This document shows positions 17,201 through 24,054 of a stretch of 64,000 nt of DNA, one piece after another (the first letter of the stretch is position 1; each line of letters begins with the position of its first letter). Source of the stretch: a virus; the IMG/VR virus record IMGVR_UViG_3300025096_002712, positions 1 through 64,000 of that record. One strand, given 5' to 3'. The notes below the pieces were generated by a model that was not told the DNA's origin, made no database searches, and was given only the letters and a program-made list of their open reading frames with translations. Both the position numbers and the translations under genes were made by a program.

Positions 17201-19804
17201 GATAGGGATATATCAAGAGAAATATGGAGTCGTGTTATAAATAATATGCCTTATTTCTTAAAAACAAAAGGAACTACACGGGCAATTAAAGGATTGATAA
17301 GTTGTTATGGTATTCCATCAAGTATATTACGAGTTATGGAATATGGAGGACCAGCTTTACCTGGAGTTCCACTTGATACTTTTTTAACGAGAAAATTTAC
17401 TAAAGCATTAAATTTTTACGGGGCATCAAATAATACATATGTTCAGAATAATACTTGGAAAACACATTTATCTGGAAGTAGTGCAACAAGTAGAGTACCA
17501 GATACAGTAGAGTTTAGATTTAGAGCAGCAAGTGGTTCAAATCAAGTATTAGTAAGACGAGGTGATGATTGGGGAATTAGACTAAAAGACAATAGTTCAG
17601 TTGATAATTACGGATATGTTTCGTTTATGTTGAGTGGTAGTAAGGGATATAATGAAGTAACTTCTTCTGAATTACCAGTTTATGATGGAGAGTTTTGGTC
17701 TGTAATGTTGACAAGGACATCTGCATCAGGACATACCTTGGTAACGGATAGTACCAGTCAAAATATGGCATATAATTTGCATGTTAAAAAATATGATGCT
17801 GGTAGAAGTAAACTTATATATGAATCTTCAAACACTTTAGCGGTAAGTGGGGCATTAGGAGCAACATCACAATCATATAATTTAGCTTATTCTGGTAGTG
17901 ATAAAACTGTTACTATTGGTGGTCCTCAAAGTACCTATTTTGGAGAATCATTTAGTGGTTCTATGATGGAATATAGAAACTGGACACAACCACTAAATAC
18001 CGCATCATTTGACAATCATGTAGCAGCCCCAATAGCATTTGATGGTAATTCACCATCTGCTTCATATTTAGATTTAATTACTCGATATTCGTTTGATGAT
18101 GATAAAGATTTAAGTGTGGGTGCGAATAATTGGTTTAGAGATGTAAGTGCAGACCAATCATTTACTTCATCAGCGATTCCATCTGGATATACAAGTGGGT
18201 TAGCATCTGGTACAGATTCACCTACACACTTTTCACGGGTGGTAGATGAAACAAAGATGAAAGTTCCAAACTTGGGTCCAAGTAGAATGTCATCAAATAA
18301 AATAAGAATTGAAGCAGATAGTTTAATAGATCCAGAATTAAGACAAAATCCGATATTAGATTTTGGTAAAAGTATTACAATACCAGCCTATGATACCGCA
18401 CCAATAGATAGTAATAAGCTCGGTATATTCTTTTCACCATCAAAGGCTATAGATGAGGATATTATTCTATCGATGCCCAATCTTGACTTTGACCAATACA
18501 TTGGTGATCCACGAGACCAATATAAAGAACAATATAGTGGATTAGTAGAAGCAAGAAATCTATATTGGAAGAAATATTCAGGTCCAAATAATTTTTGGGA
18601 TTATTTAAGATTATTAAAATATTATGATAGTTCATTATATGAACAAGTTAGAAGTTTAATTCCAGCACGGGCAAATGCTACAGTTGGTATTCTTGTAGAG
18701 CCTACAATTCTTGAAAGAGATAAAATTATTATTGGAAAAGAACCAACTTTTATTAGACAAGATTTACATAGTAAGATAATTGCTACTCAATATATTAGTG
18801 AAAGTGCACAATATCCAACTTATGAGTCAAGTATAAATTACAGTCATCCGTTTAGAATTAATTATCATACACAAGAAACTGGTTCATTTATTTCAGCATC
18901 ATCTGAGTATATACCATTGGATTCTTCAATCAATTATAGTAATCCATTTAAAATTAATTATTATACACAAGAAACTGGTTCATTTTATTCTGCATCAGCA
19001 GAATATATTCCATTAGATTCTCGTATAACTTATGGACGACCATATGTACCTAATTTTTATACTAATGAAAGTGGTTCACTTATTTCAGCTTCAGCAGAAT
19101 TTCAGAACTTAGAAAGTCTTATTAGATATTCAGATCCGTTTAGACCAAATTATTATACAAAAGAAAGTGGTTCATTCTTATCGGCCTCTGCAATATATGA
19201 AGATTTAGGAACTAATCTTAATATTAGAAATCCATTTATGTTAAATAATAGAACTCAAATGTCTGGTTCTATTATATCAATGTCTGCAGATTTTAGTTCG
19301 TGGAATGCACCAAGTGATACTTTGGCCGCCAATGCCAATGGAACGGGTTCATTTGTAATTAAACATATTTTAGAAAGACCAGCATTATATGGTATAGGTG
19401 ATAGAGATACGAGTGGGTGGTATGGAAATACTTTTTATAATTCAACCATACAACAAGGTGCTCAAAAATCTATTAGAGAAGAAGTGATAATGCCACGATA
19501 TGAAAACGGTGTTATATCAGAACTTAATAAAGAAGTTGAATATCACTTTTCATCTTCATTGAGTGCATCTTTAGGTCTATATTATTCATCAAGTTTCGTA
19601 TTATCTGATTTTGATAATAAGTGGGAACACGGACTTGGAACTAATAGATTATTTTATATTGGGTGTGTTCAAGATGGAAATACAACTGTAAGTGATAGGG
19701 GCAATAGATACCAAGATGAAACACCGGCAGTTGATATTACTATTACATCACCGACAAAATTAGTAACTACAGATTCACCATCTACTAAGTTAGATGTTGT
19801 TTAA
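11270..19804 (+). CDS. Giant baseplate/tail protein with carbohydrate-binding-like and LamG-like modules
   Basis: A 2844-residue protein in one frame. Residues ~280-460 resemble a CBM4/9-like beta-sandwich (LVDNGAFESQ opening). Two short sections share IRDNGNEGEFH (~526 and ~600). Two long related modules (~837-1097 and ~1222-1446) share AKW-x-x-G-x-GR and KFIDQNS and look like sugar-binding sandwiches. Residues ~1900-2030 hold a helical segment with KTKGTTRAIKGLISCYGIPS, which I recall from other marine T4-like baseplate proteins. Residues ~2040-2260 are LamG-like. Five 32-residue repeats follow at ~2520-2680. It is probably a peripheral wedge/adhesin fusion that binds surface glycans; a gp7-like role is possible but not shown. 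Confidence 0.75.
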   Translation: MAKKKYLTADPLSGKLSRINPKDLKLINAKGLNDGDPIALYGTLTTDIIEYCVYDNSDNYLGSGELLYPFDDELDVGGHVRGLGYNRGTYKIVYNFLRRVGGSNNVVLTKRVDKSIWKGAYYIDTDGKVYAGTMDEPLLDENDEQIELIIQDDKYWLQEVSPSRTELRLRPNPGINDLDYHEQFRLLGYTCLAYSDISGESYIIISDPATSVEQGKSEKINETSFDNRATLVGNNIKLDEAMIGGNLIVRDAFIIDTEETPEVISKYNPIIETDQLSISENLVDNGAFESQKLAGKLIHPESDTNYQLADFWNPGNSKYVLRTKGQAVPDGVNRNSYTIDINGAEGETYVLSCWVWYNDQWPEHEKELFITDQSDSAEVTGISETKEVNGRTWERHYTRVTPTSADGNFKWFLGKTDTVEAGPNARRYITNIQCEPGSLTSLPTPYINKPRTEEIEVTTTGKITFKNDGSSEYVETIIPDEDEGFTDNMVGGKLTIKDAVISDEIVRESTERIALENIPVDNTDAFNIRDNGNEGEFHKSPFHGVTDAESNELKVSLQAKDEYWLYHNTTMIGQYEIPEEVREIDDLTITNRTGMTIRDNGNEGEFHYTRSPFHNFHQISETEQPKNTLKFTLQVDWQFTLIHIKGPNSLEGEGTEYVIRDNWRSNWQSSTTYELTPSVSSGDSRYVDVADNDNRSIYGFEHGDTLRLNAYNIGAKAGFLGKIEHDLFSKTVYRTGDSKKNYAQGGSGTVNRYNGIWNLTEVSHGGTANDWKIWHDYKYDEKKEKVNKENSFWESKYITPELLSSKWIWARTQANSQLTVWEWTNEDIGAAIFKYPDPILHADAISVEGWSNGDMSWEWGQPETQVFYKTRWAGYHAKWTRGEGRSGGNTIKFIDQNSQFQNPNHTGYTGVGFDENGNQLTDTSRVYSARNNPGLSGDSWQTLEHRAMIVEQYLPVTLATQGIQPGDILKVSWWQKTDTPGKGARVMLSGWRKDLPSPEGSWYSYGENGLRNTTHNWGPGSNFGPEFIPIDKEGVWTKAEFTAVVPEAWDLTKMYHPAYYDADRNIGTQLRVYGNYGPEGIVWVEDIKISFVNSDQPEEVTHIYTVPNFEPSDKLRVNVKNSTGESFGFVSKIEYKGGEYKTGDPYEDYYPDPVTGETKVVNLPGTWKIDGGGALKNNGKPTDADNVLPDLKKSEWLWDADDSVEKSFIWSAIDGIENYIWHYPDPKLRTDAIWPTNWNNGFYNWDLTDNTDRFYHSGWIGHHAKWVDGDGRDGDACMKFIDQNSKFISSNDLTYTGLYGTGLSDDEEISLVHRPMWLYQKLPHTLEDRGIQVGDQLTISWRQKSDTIGKGAAVGLLHRSLDGGQMGFGDDIGINHPAQTDDWLELTDKQWFRYKPVSQEGEWEDVSFDITVDENTIDLEGDSILYVYGQYGPEGILWVEGLQISRTSDIITNSTTPIFSDFVGYIQSVDEKNKLTLTDTYDNFVTTNLYKDNNELNLRSWSTFDNFYVDYTSSLATSTPVYGSLRGEIHGIENNTIILSEGFRSLGEDAGHDFEKNPDGSMLPLDRWFIQYPKDRSEPYSKLLKYGPNEFSLITNFKIDRESYTDYPYSVVYKLYEPLPDAVQEKDFITIVREMAPPLEEVLTLYPFVEEWVSDTVLRTPSFTGTKTTIGEGKTEFKTYDELVSTDVALKEGVENEILSGSLSADINVDHSQFSNFVHFGSVEKRIRNFKYKLELIEQYTDRSASLAGAGSSSAGYLSVVADPNKGSYLNVSGSSGYNPAFTPVSGSLTQVQSWEQKRRDTINSFDKFEKYMFYESSSYLSESIGISYDNSWPKREGAGTYISPYLNYRTTQSVATTWFDNQITSASAYDRENKNRVRSHLPVFVQDDDQNAVFLNFIDMIGHYFDGIWIYIKALTDIHDKRDKLTDGIAKDLLKPIAQSLGWEVHDGKDLVSLKRYIYGMEQSGSETPWQHSITPDRDISREIWSRVINNMPYFLKTKGTTRAIKGLISCYGIPSSILRVMEYGGPALPGVPLDTFLTRKFTKALNFYGASNNTYVQNNTWKTHLSGSSATSRVPDTVEFRFRAASGSNQVLVRRGDDWGIRLKDNSSVDNYGYVSFMLSGSKGYNEVTSSELPVYDGEFWSVMLTRTSASGHTLVTDSTSQNMAYNLHVKKYDAGRSKLIYESSNTLAVSGALGATSQSYNLAYSGSDKTVTIGGPQSTYFGESFSGSMMEYRNWTQPLNTASFDNHVAAPIAFDGNSPSASYLDLITRYSFDDDKDLSVGANNWFRDVSADQSFTSSAIPSGYTSGLASGTDSPTHFSRVVDETKMKVPNLGPSRMSSNKIRIEADSLIDPELRQNPILDFGKSITIPAYDTAPIDSNKLGIFFSPSKAIDEDIILSMPNLDFDQYIGDPRDQYKEQYSGLVEARNLYWKKYSGPNNFWDYLRLLKYYDSSLYEQVRSLIPARANATVGILVEPTILERDKIIIGKEPTFIRQDLHSKIIATQYISESAQYPTYESSINYSHPFRINYHTQETGSFISASSEYIPLDSSINYSNPFKINYYTQETGSFYSASAEYIPLDSRITYGRPYVPNFYTNESGSLISASAEFQNLESLIRYSDPFRPNYYTKESGSFLSASAIYEDLGTNLNIRNPFMLNNRTQMSGSIISMSADFSSWNAPSDTLAANANGTGSFVIKHILERPALYGIGDRDTSGWYGNTFYNSTIQQGAQKSIREEVIMPRYENGVISELNKEVEYHFSSSLSASLGLYYSSSFVLSDFDNKWEHGLGTNRLFYIGCVQDGNTTVSDRGNRYQDETPAVDITITSPTKLVTTDSPSTKLDVV
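18827..19306 (+). repeat. Five tandem 96-bp (32-residue) repeats inside the giant gene
   Basis: Copies start at 18827, 18923, 19019, 19115 and 19211, exactly 96 bases apart. Each encodes a variant of SSINYSHPFRINYHTQETGS followed by a Ser-Ala-Ser-rich segment. Copies 1 and 2 are most alike and the last is the most diverged. The unit looks like a beta-strand pair repeated into a rod or ladder. Confidence 0.9.
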
Positions 19805-19828
19805 AACAGACAAAAATTGAAAAGGATT

Positions 19829-19837
19829 ATATTTATA
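19829..19837 (+). promoter_or_regulatory. ATATTTATA putative phage promoter element
   Basis: ATATTTATA lies in the 108-base gap between the giant gene and the adhesin cassette, 75 bases before the ATG at 19913. It is one of the exact nine-base copies of the recurring intergenic motif. No hairpin terminator is visible in the same gap, so read-through from upstream is also possible. Confidence 0.45.
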
Positions 19838-19912
19838 AGTGAAGAATAACAAGTTTTATTATGTCGAATCTTATAAATTATATAGAATCCGCAGTATATA
19901 GGAGAAAAAACA

Positions 19913-20935
19913 ATGGGATATTTAAATAATTCAAGCCGAACATTAGACGCTATTTTGACAAAGAAAGGTCGAGAGATTTTGTCAACTGGTGGAGATTTTA
20001 ATGTTGCTAAATTTGCACTTGGGGATGACGAAATTGACTATGGATTGTGGGACACAACTCATACAAAAGGAACGGATTTCTATGGTGCAGTAATTGATAA
20101 CTTACCAACCCTTGAACCCTTCAACGATCCTTCAGAGATTATGAAATATAAACTCGTATCGAGGTCAGACGGAGTTCAGGCAATGGCTAAACTAATAGAA
20201 TTACAAGATTCTGTTAGACAATTAAAAAGTCTAAAGTGGTATGCATTAGATGAAGCTGGAGCTGGTGGAACAAGAGTTCAGGTTGGAAACACTAATACTT
20301 TTCTTGGTGTACCTGTTCAATTTGGTGTAGGTCATGTAGATAATCATGAACTTACAGTTGATTATAGTGGAGGACCAGACTCTATTTATTCTAATGGATA
20401 TGCAGGAGAAAGATTTACCTTAACATTATTAGATACAACTCAAGTAGTATTGGCACCACTTTGGGTGGATCCAGCACAGGTAGCTAGCCAACAGATACAA
20501 GAAATACTTGGAGCTCAGGGACCAGGAGCATTTGGTAAAGGTAAAGGAAAAGGTGCACCTAATGCTAATACTTCATCTGAAAGTCAGTATCTAAACATTC
20601 CAGTACCTAATAATGGTACTACTGGTTTATGGTATCCATTTGTACATTCAGTTCAACACCTTTCACAGACTATATCAGACTGTGTGGTGTCTAACGGAAC
20701 TTTTGCACATGCAAATGCACAATTTGCACCAACACAAAGTGGAAGAATTGCTTTATATCCAAAACGACTTACTTCTAATTCAAGTCCAGCAAAAACAACT
20801 TTAGTTGTTACGGGACAGACTTCAGGAGCAGTTAAGGAATTTGATGTTAAGATAACATTTAGATCTACATCATATACACCTTCGTTAGATATAGATGCAG
20901 GAACGGATACTTCACTTGATACATTTACAGGTTAA
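19913..20935 (+). CDS. Adhesin-tip protein, paralogue 1 (LTKKGRE / ALGDDEIDYGLWD family)
   Basis: A 340-residue protein whose first 85 residues are a conserved attachment domain: ILTKKGREIL, then KFALGDDEIDYGLWD, then EIMKYKL. It is shared with the next three genes. A variable beta region follows, with a GKGKGKGAP linker at ~205. A C-terminal Ig-like domain (KTTLVVTGQTSGAVKEFDVK) is shared with the genes at 20968 and 23670. The common head with different tails looks like interchangeable tips mounted on the same tail structure. ATAGGAG precedes the ATG. Molecular target unknown. Confidence 0.75.
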   Translation: MGYLNNSSRTLDAILTKKGREILSTGGDFNVAKFALGDDEIDYGLWDTTHTKGTDFYGAVIDNLPTLEPFNDPSEIMKYKLVSRSDGVQAMAKLIELQDSVRQLKSLKWYALDEAGAGGTRVQVGNTNTFLGVPVQFGVGHVDNHELTVDYSGGPDSIYSNGYAGERFTLTLLDTTQVVLAPLWVDPAQVASQQIQEILGAQGPGAFGKGKGKGAPNANTSSESQYLNIPVPNNGTTGLWYPFVHSVQHLSQTISDCVVSNGTFAHANAQFAPTQSGRIALYPKRLTSNSSPAKTTLVVTGQTSGAVKEFDVKITFRSTSYTPSLDIDAGTDTSLDTFTG

Positions 20936-20967
20936 GAAATAATAATAGTTTTTATTAAGGGAATATA

Positions 20968-21687
20968 ATGGGATTTATAAATAATACTTCATATATCCTA
21001 AACGCAGTACTAACTAAAAAAGGTAAAGAATATCTTTCTAAAAGTAGTGGTAATTTTGCAATTACAAAATTCGCACTATCAGATGATGAGATAGATTACG
21101 CGTTATGGAATACGGCACATCCGAAGGGTAGTAATTATTATGGTGCAGTTTTAGAATCTACACCAATGTTAGAACCTTGTGTGGATCCTGAAGTTGTGAT
21201 GAAATATAAATTGTTTACAATGCCTGTGGGTACTAAAACATTACCATACATAACAGATATTACACAATTATTAAAAGTAACTGCAACTGATGGTACGGTA
21301 AATGATAGTAGGTTAAAATCTATTCAAACTGATGAAGGTAGTTGGACACTTACCGAGGCAACTATAAATCCAACAACGGTTGGAGCAGACCAATCTTTTC
21401 AGGATGAAAACTATAGTTTCTTGTGTTTAAATATGAATGTTGTTGATATGAGATTGGGAACTTTAGGTACAGGTGAAGTTTTTGATGATTTACCATTAGG
21501 TGGGGCTATTTATGGTGAAGAAAGTGGTAGATTGAGTACAAAATTAGTTGGGGAATCAATAACTATTAAGGCAAAACAGATGACATTTGATAGAGAAACT
21601 TCTATTATTATAACAGGACAAAAATCTGGAGCTATATATGTACTTAGGGTACAAGTAACATTTGATGACCAAAGGGCTAGTAATTAG
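20968..21687 (+). CDS. Adhesin-tip protein, paralogue 2
   Basis: A 239-residue paralogue of the preceding gene with the same head (VLTKKGKEYLS, KFALSDDEIDYALWN, VVMKYKL). A different middle region follows, then a C-terminal Ig-like strand set (SIIITGQKSGAIYVLRVQVT) close to that of paralogue 1. AAGGGAAT precedes the ATG. Likely part of the same multi-tip adhesin set; function inferred from head conservation and position. Confidence 0.75.
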   Translation: MGFINNTSYILNAVLTKKGKEYLSKSSGNFAITKFALSDDEIDYALWNTAHPKGSNYYGAVLESTPMLEPCVDPEVVMKYKLFTMPVGTKTLPYITDITQLLKVTATDGTVNDSRLKSIQTDEGSWTLTEATINPTTVGADQSFQDENYSFLCLNMNVVDMRLGTLGTGEVFDDLPLGGAIYGEESGRLSTKLVGESITIKAKQMTFDRETSIIITGQKSGAIYVLRVQVTFDDQRASN

Positions 21688-21689
21688 TT

Positions 21690-22178
21690 GTGGGATATAT
21701 AAATAAAACTTCATTGGCAGTGGACGCAATTCTTACTAAAAAAGGTATAGATTATTTAAGAACCGCAGTATTTGGTGAGAATCAAAATGGTGAGCATGTA
21801 ATTACAAAATTTGCATTAGCTGATGACGAAATAGATTATGGATTATGGGATGAAACTCCAAGTGGATCTAATTATGTGAGACCACTCGGTACGATAATTG
21901 ATAATCAACCAATCGTAGAACCAGTAATTACTGATAATGAAATTATGAGTTCTCTATTATTTAAAGAGGGTATAGTATTATCTACTCAACCAGAGGCACC
22001 GATAGTTTCTATTCCTCCAGTAGCAAATTTTAGTATGTTTTCGAGTGGCATACCACCTGTTTCGAAATTCAATATGAAAGCAAGAGATAGTTTAACACCG
22101 ATACCTTTAAAACCTACCCAATACAATAAATCTGGTATGAAGGGAAAAGGAAAAGGACCATTTAGTTTAAAAAATTAG
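21690..22178 (+). CDS. Adhesin-tip protein, paralogue 3, with PPVxxFxM repeats
   Basis: A 162-residue paralogue with a GTG start two bases after the previous stop. The head is conserved (ILTKKGIDYLR, KFALADDEIDYGLWD), but the variable part is short. It holds two copies of a proline motif, IPPVANFSM and IPPVSKFNM, and ends in a GMKGKGKGPF tail. PPVA-x-F is how many PKD domains begin, yet no full PKD domain follows here. It lacks the C-terminal Ig-like domain of paralogues 1 and 2. Confidence 0.7.
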   Translation: MGYINKTSLAVDAILTKKGIDYLRTAVFGENQNGEHVITKFALADDEIDYGLWDETPSGSNYVRPLGTIIDNQPIVEPVITDNEIMSSLLFKEGIVLSTQPEAPIVSIPPVANFSMFSSGIPPVSKFNMKARDSLTPIPLKPTQYNKSGMKGKGKGPFSLKN

Positions 22179-22186
22179 GATAAAAA

Positions 22187-22744
22187 GTGGGATATATAGA
22201 TAAAACATCATTAACTGCAACAGCACATTTTACCAAGAAAGGTCGAGAACTTTTGGCAGATGCACTGGCAGGTTCAGTAGATGATTCTTATGTTATTACT
22301 AAGTTTGCATTAGGTGATGAGGAAATAGATTATGGACTTTGGGATGAGTCACAACCATCAAACTTACAGGGAAGAATTATTGAGAACATGCCTATACTTG
22401 AATCTTTTATAAGCCAAAAAGAAATTATGAATTCATATGTTATGGTAGAAACCCCAGAAATTACTAATGGATCTTCAATTTCTAATATCTTAGGTCAAAT
22501 ATCACTTGAGGGTGTAGGGGATACAATTGATTTAATACCATCAACTGAAAATTTAGATGAAACTGAAGAATATGAATTTTTTCTTGAAGAAGATAATGTT
22601 GTAGAGATGACAAATCCACACATACCACCAGTTTCAGATTTTAATATGAGCATTAGTATGTTACCACCACCATTGGCAGATTTTATTATGTCTATGGTAC
22701 CAGGATATCCACCTGTAGCTGGTTTTACTATGGAAGAAGCATAA
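22187..22744 (+). CDS. Adhesin-tip protein, paralogue 4, with PPVxxFxM repeats
   Basis: A 185-residue paralogue with a GTG start eight bases after the previous stop. The head is conserved (HFTKKGRELLA, KFALGDEEIDYGLWD, EIMNSY). Three proline motifs occur in the C-terminal half (IPPVSDFNM, PPPLADFIM, YPPVAGFTM), the last just before the stop. The next gene begins with the remaining strands of a PKD domain, so these motifs appear PKD-related. Confidence 0.7.
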   Translation: MGYIDKTSLTATAHFTKKGRELLADALAGSVDDSYVITKFALGDEEIDYGLWDESQPSNLQGRIIENMPILESFISQKEIMNSYVMVETPEITNGSSISNILGQISLEGVGDTIDLIPSTENLDETEEYEFFLEEDNVVEMTNPHIPPVSDFNMSISMLPPPLADFIMSMVPGYPPVAGFTMEEA

Positions 22745-22756
22745 AGGAGATAAAAT

Positions 22757-23209
22757 ATGGCAATTTCAGGAATAGTCCCATTAACAGTAGATTTTACTAA
22801 TACATCTATGGGAGAAAATTTATCGTATTCATGGGATTTCGGTGATGGACAAACTTCTATGGAAGCAAGCCCATCACACACTTATGAAGTAGTAGGAGAC
22901 TATACGGTAACTTTAACTACTACAAATAATTACGGAACGGATACTAAGTTAGATTATATTTCGGTTAGTCTTGGAGTAAGTTTACCACCTGAAGGTCCAG
23001 GAGAACCACCAGGAGGTAAAGGTAAAGGTAAGGGTAGCCCACCCGGCCCACCAGCAGGAATATATCAATATGGGGCCGCTGGAGGACCACCAGGAGGTAA
23101 CGGTAAAGGTAAAGGTGCACCACCAGGAGGTAACGGACAAGGACAAACAGGACCACCAGCAGGAATATATCAATATGGGGCCGCTGGACAACCACCAGAT
23201 GAAAAGTAG
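22757..23209 (+). CDS. PKD-domain protein with Gly/Lys/Pro-rich tail
   Basis: A 150-residue product. Residues ~5-75 match a PKD domain (LSYSWDFGDGQTS, HTYEVVGDYTVTLT) lacking only the usual first strand. Residues 85-150 are low complexity: KGKGKG, PPGGN and two copies of GPPAGIYQYGAAG. PKD domains are Ig-like modules that mediate protein or polysaccharide contacts in secreted proteins. AAGGAGAT sits seven bases before the ATG, so this ORF is independently initiated. It sits within the adhesin cassette and is probably another tip component. Confidence 0.75.
   Translation: MAISGIVPLTVDFTNTSMGENLSYSWDFGDGQTSMEASPSHTYEVVGDYTVTLTTTNNYGTDTKLDYISVSLGVSLPPEGPGEPPGGKGKGKGSPPGPPAGIYQYGAAGGPPGGNGKGKGAPPGGNGQGQTGPPAGIYQYGAAGQPPDEK
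23048..23188 (+). repeat. 36-bp direct repeat, two copies
   Basis: The same 36 bases, starting CCACCAGCAGG and ending CCGCTGGA, occur at 23048-23083 and 23153-23188. They are 105 bases apart and in the same frame, and encode PPAGIYQYGAAG. The stretch between them is itself built of GGTAAAGG/GGAGGTAACGG units, pointing to slippage or unequal exchange. Confidence 0.9.
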
Positions 23210-23310
23210 AAGAGTAAAGGAGGCTTGTAATAGATACACCATTTGCAAATTTTGAGGTCAGAATACCTTATGTAAATAATGGTTCTTATAATGTAGCAAA
23301 AAAGAATAAA

Positions 23311-23664
23311 TTGTTTCACAGTAATAAAATTGAAATTAGAAAATCTTCATTACAGGGATATGGAGTTTTTTGTACAAAAAATATTAAAGAGGGAGAATTG
23401 TTAGAGGAATGTCATTATTTAGAAGTTTCGGATGATGAAAAACTCGCCAGGTATTATTACAACTGGCCAAGGGGAGAAAAGTTTAAAAAATATACAATTC
23501 CACTTGGATTTGGGTGTATATATAATGGAACATCTTCTTCTGGAAAAGAAGCAAATGTGGATTGGAAAACAGATGTAGATAATGATATTTTTATATTTAT
23601 AGCAATTAAAGATATAAAAAAAGGAAGTGAATTATTATTAGATTATGATTATGGGGAATATTAG
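23311..23664 (+). CDS. SET-domain protein 1 (putative lysine methyltransferase)
   Basis: A 117-residue compact SET domain: GYGVFCTKNIKEGELLEE at ~17-34 (SET-N), IPLGFGCIYNG at ~63-73 and a C-terminal DIKKGSELLLDYDYGEY. SET proteins transfer methyl from SAM to lysine. The usual Asn-His of the active-site knot is Asn-Gly here, so activity is uncertain. The TTG start is chosen because similarity with the second SET gene (48181) begins at this point. However, no ribosome site precedes it, and AAAGGAGG lies 80-90 bases upstream with no ATG, GTG or TTG in frame near it. The gene sits between adhesin-tip genes. Confidence 0.75.
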   Translation: MFHSNKIEIRKSSLQGYGVFCTKNIKEGELLEECHYLEVSDDEKLARYYYNWPRGEKFKKYTIPLGFGCIYNGTSSSGKEANVDWKTDVDNDIFIFIAIKDIKKGSELLLDYDYGEY

Positions 23665-23669
23665 ATAAT

Positions 23670-24005
23670 ATGTTAAGTGTAAATCAAACACCAAAAGATG
23701 GAGTAGGACAAGAAAAAACCTTGTATGGTCATGCTGTCAGATTAAGGGCTAAAAATTTGACCACTACGAGAACGACTACTTTAAAAGTAACGGGTATGTC
23801 AAGTGGGGCTGTATTTTATGTTGATATTGTTGTTACACCAAAAGGTACAGGAGAAAAGGCAGTTTTTGGAAAACCTATATCGGCACCCATAGGATTAATA
23901 TCTAATAAAAAAGGTAGAAGAAAAACACCTGCAAGTCAAAAATCTAAAGGAATTGTAAAAGGTGGAACTTTAAGTGGTACAACAACACTTAAAAGTTCAA
24001 AATAA
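23670..24005 (+). CDS. Small Ig-like tip protein with basic tail
   Basis: A 111-residue product. Residues ~15-60 (LYGHAVRLRAKNLTT, then LKVTGMSSGAVFYVDIVVTP) match the C-terminal Ig-like domains of paralogues 1 and 2 of the adhesin cassette. The last 50 residues are Lys/Ser/Thr-rich. It has no head domain, so it may be a free-standing tip module. It starts five bases after the SET gene with only a weak ribosome site. No hairpin follows before the next promoter-like motif at 24027. Confidence 0.6.
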   Translation: MLSVNQTPKDGVGQEKTLYGHAVRLRAKNLTTTRTTTLKVTGMSSGAVFYVDIVVTPKGTGEKAVFGKPISAPIGLISNKKGRRKTPASQKSKGIVKGGTLSGTTTLKSSK

Positions 24006-24026
24006 AAATTAAAATTTTAAAACAAC

Positions 24027-24035
24027 ATATTTATA
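24027..24035 (+). promoter_or_regulatory. ATATTTATA putative phage promoter element
   Basis: An exact nine-base copy of the recurring motif, 19 bases before the ATG at 24055. A transcript starting a few bases downstream would have a very short leader carrying just TAAGGAGA. Confidence 0.4.
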
Positions 24036-24054
24036 TGTAATAAGGAGATAAACA

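Noticed and set aside
22495-22881. 128-residue - strand frame across two tip genes
   Set aside because: It is a shadow of the paralogue 4 and PKD genes, whose conserved motifs fix the + strand frames.
23070-23255. Out-of-frame + strand frame within the PKD protein tail
   Set aside because: It arises from the repetitive GGTAAAGG/CCACCAGG sequence read in another frame. The PKD domain sets the real frame.
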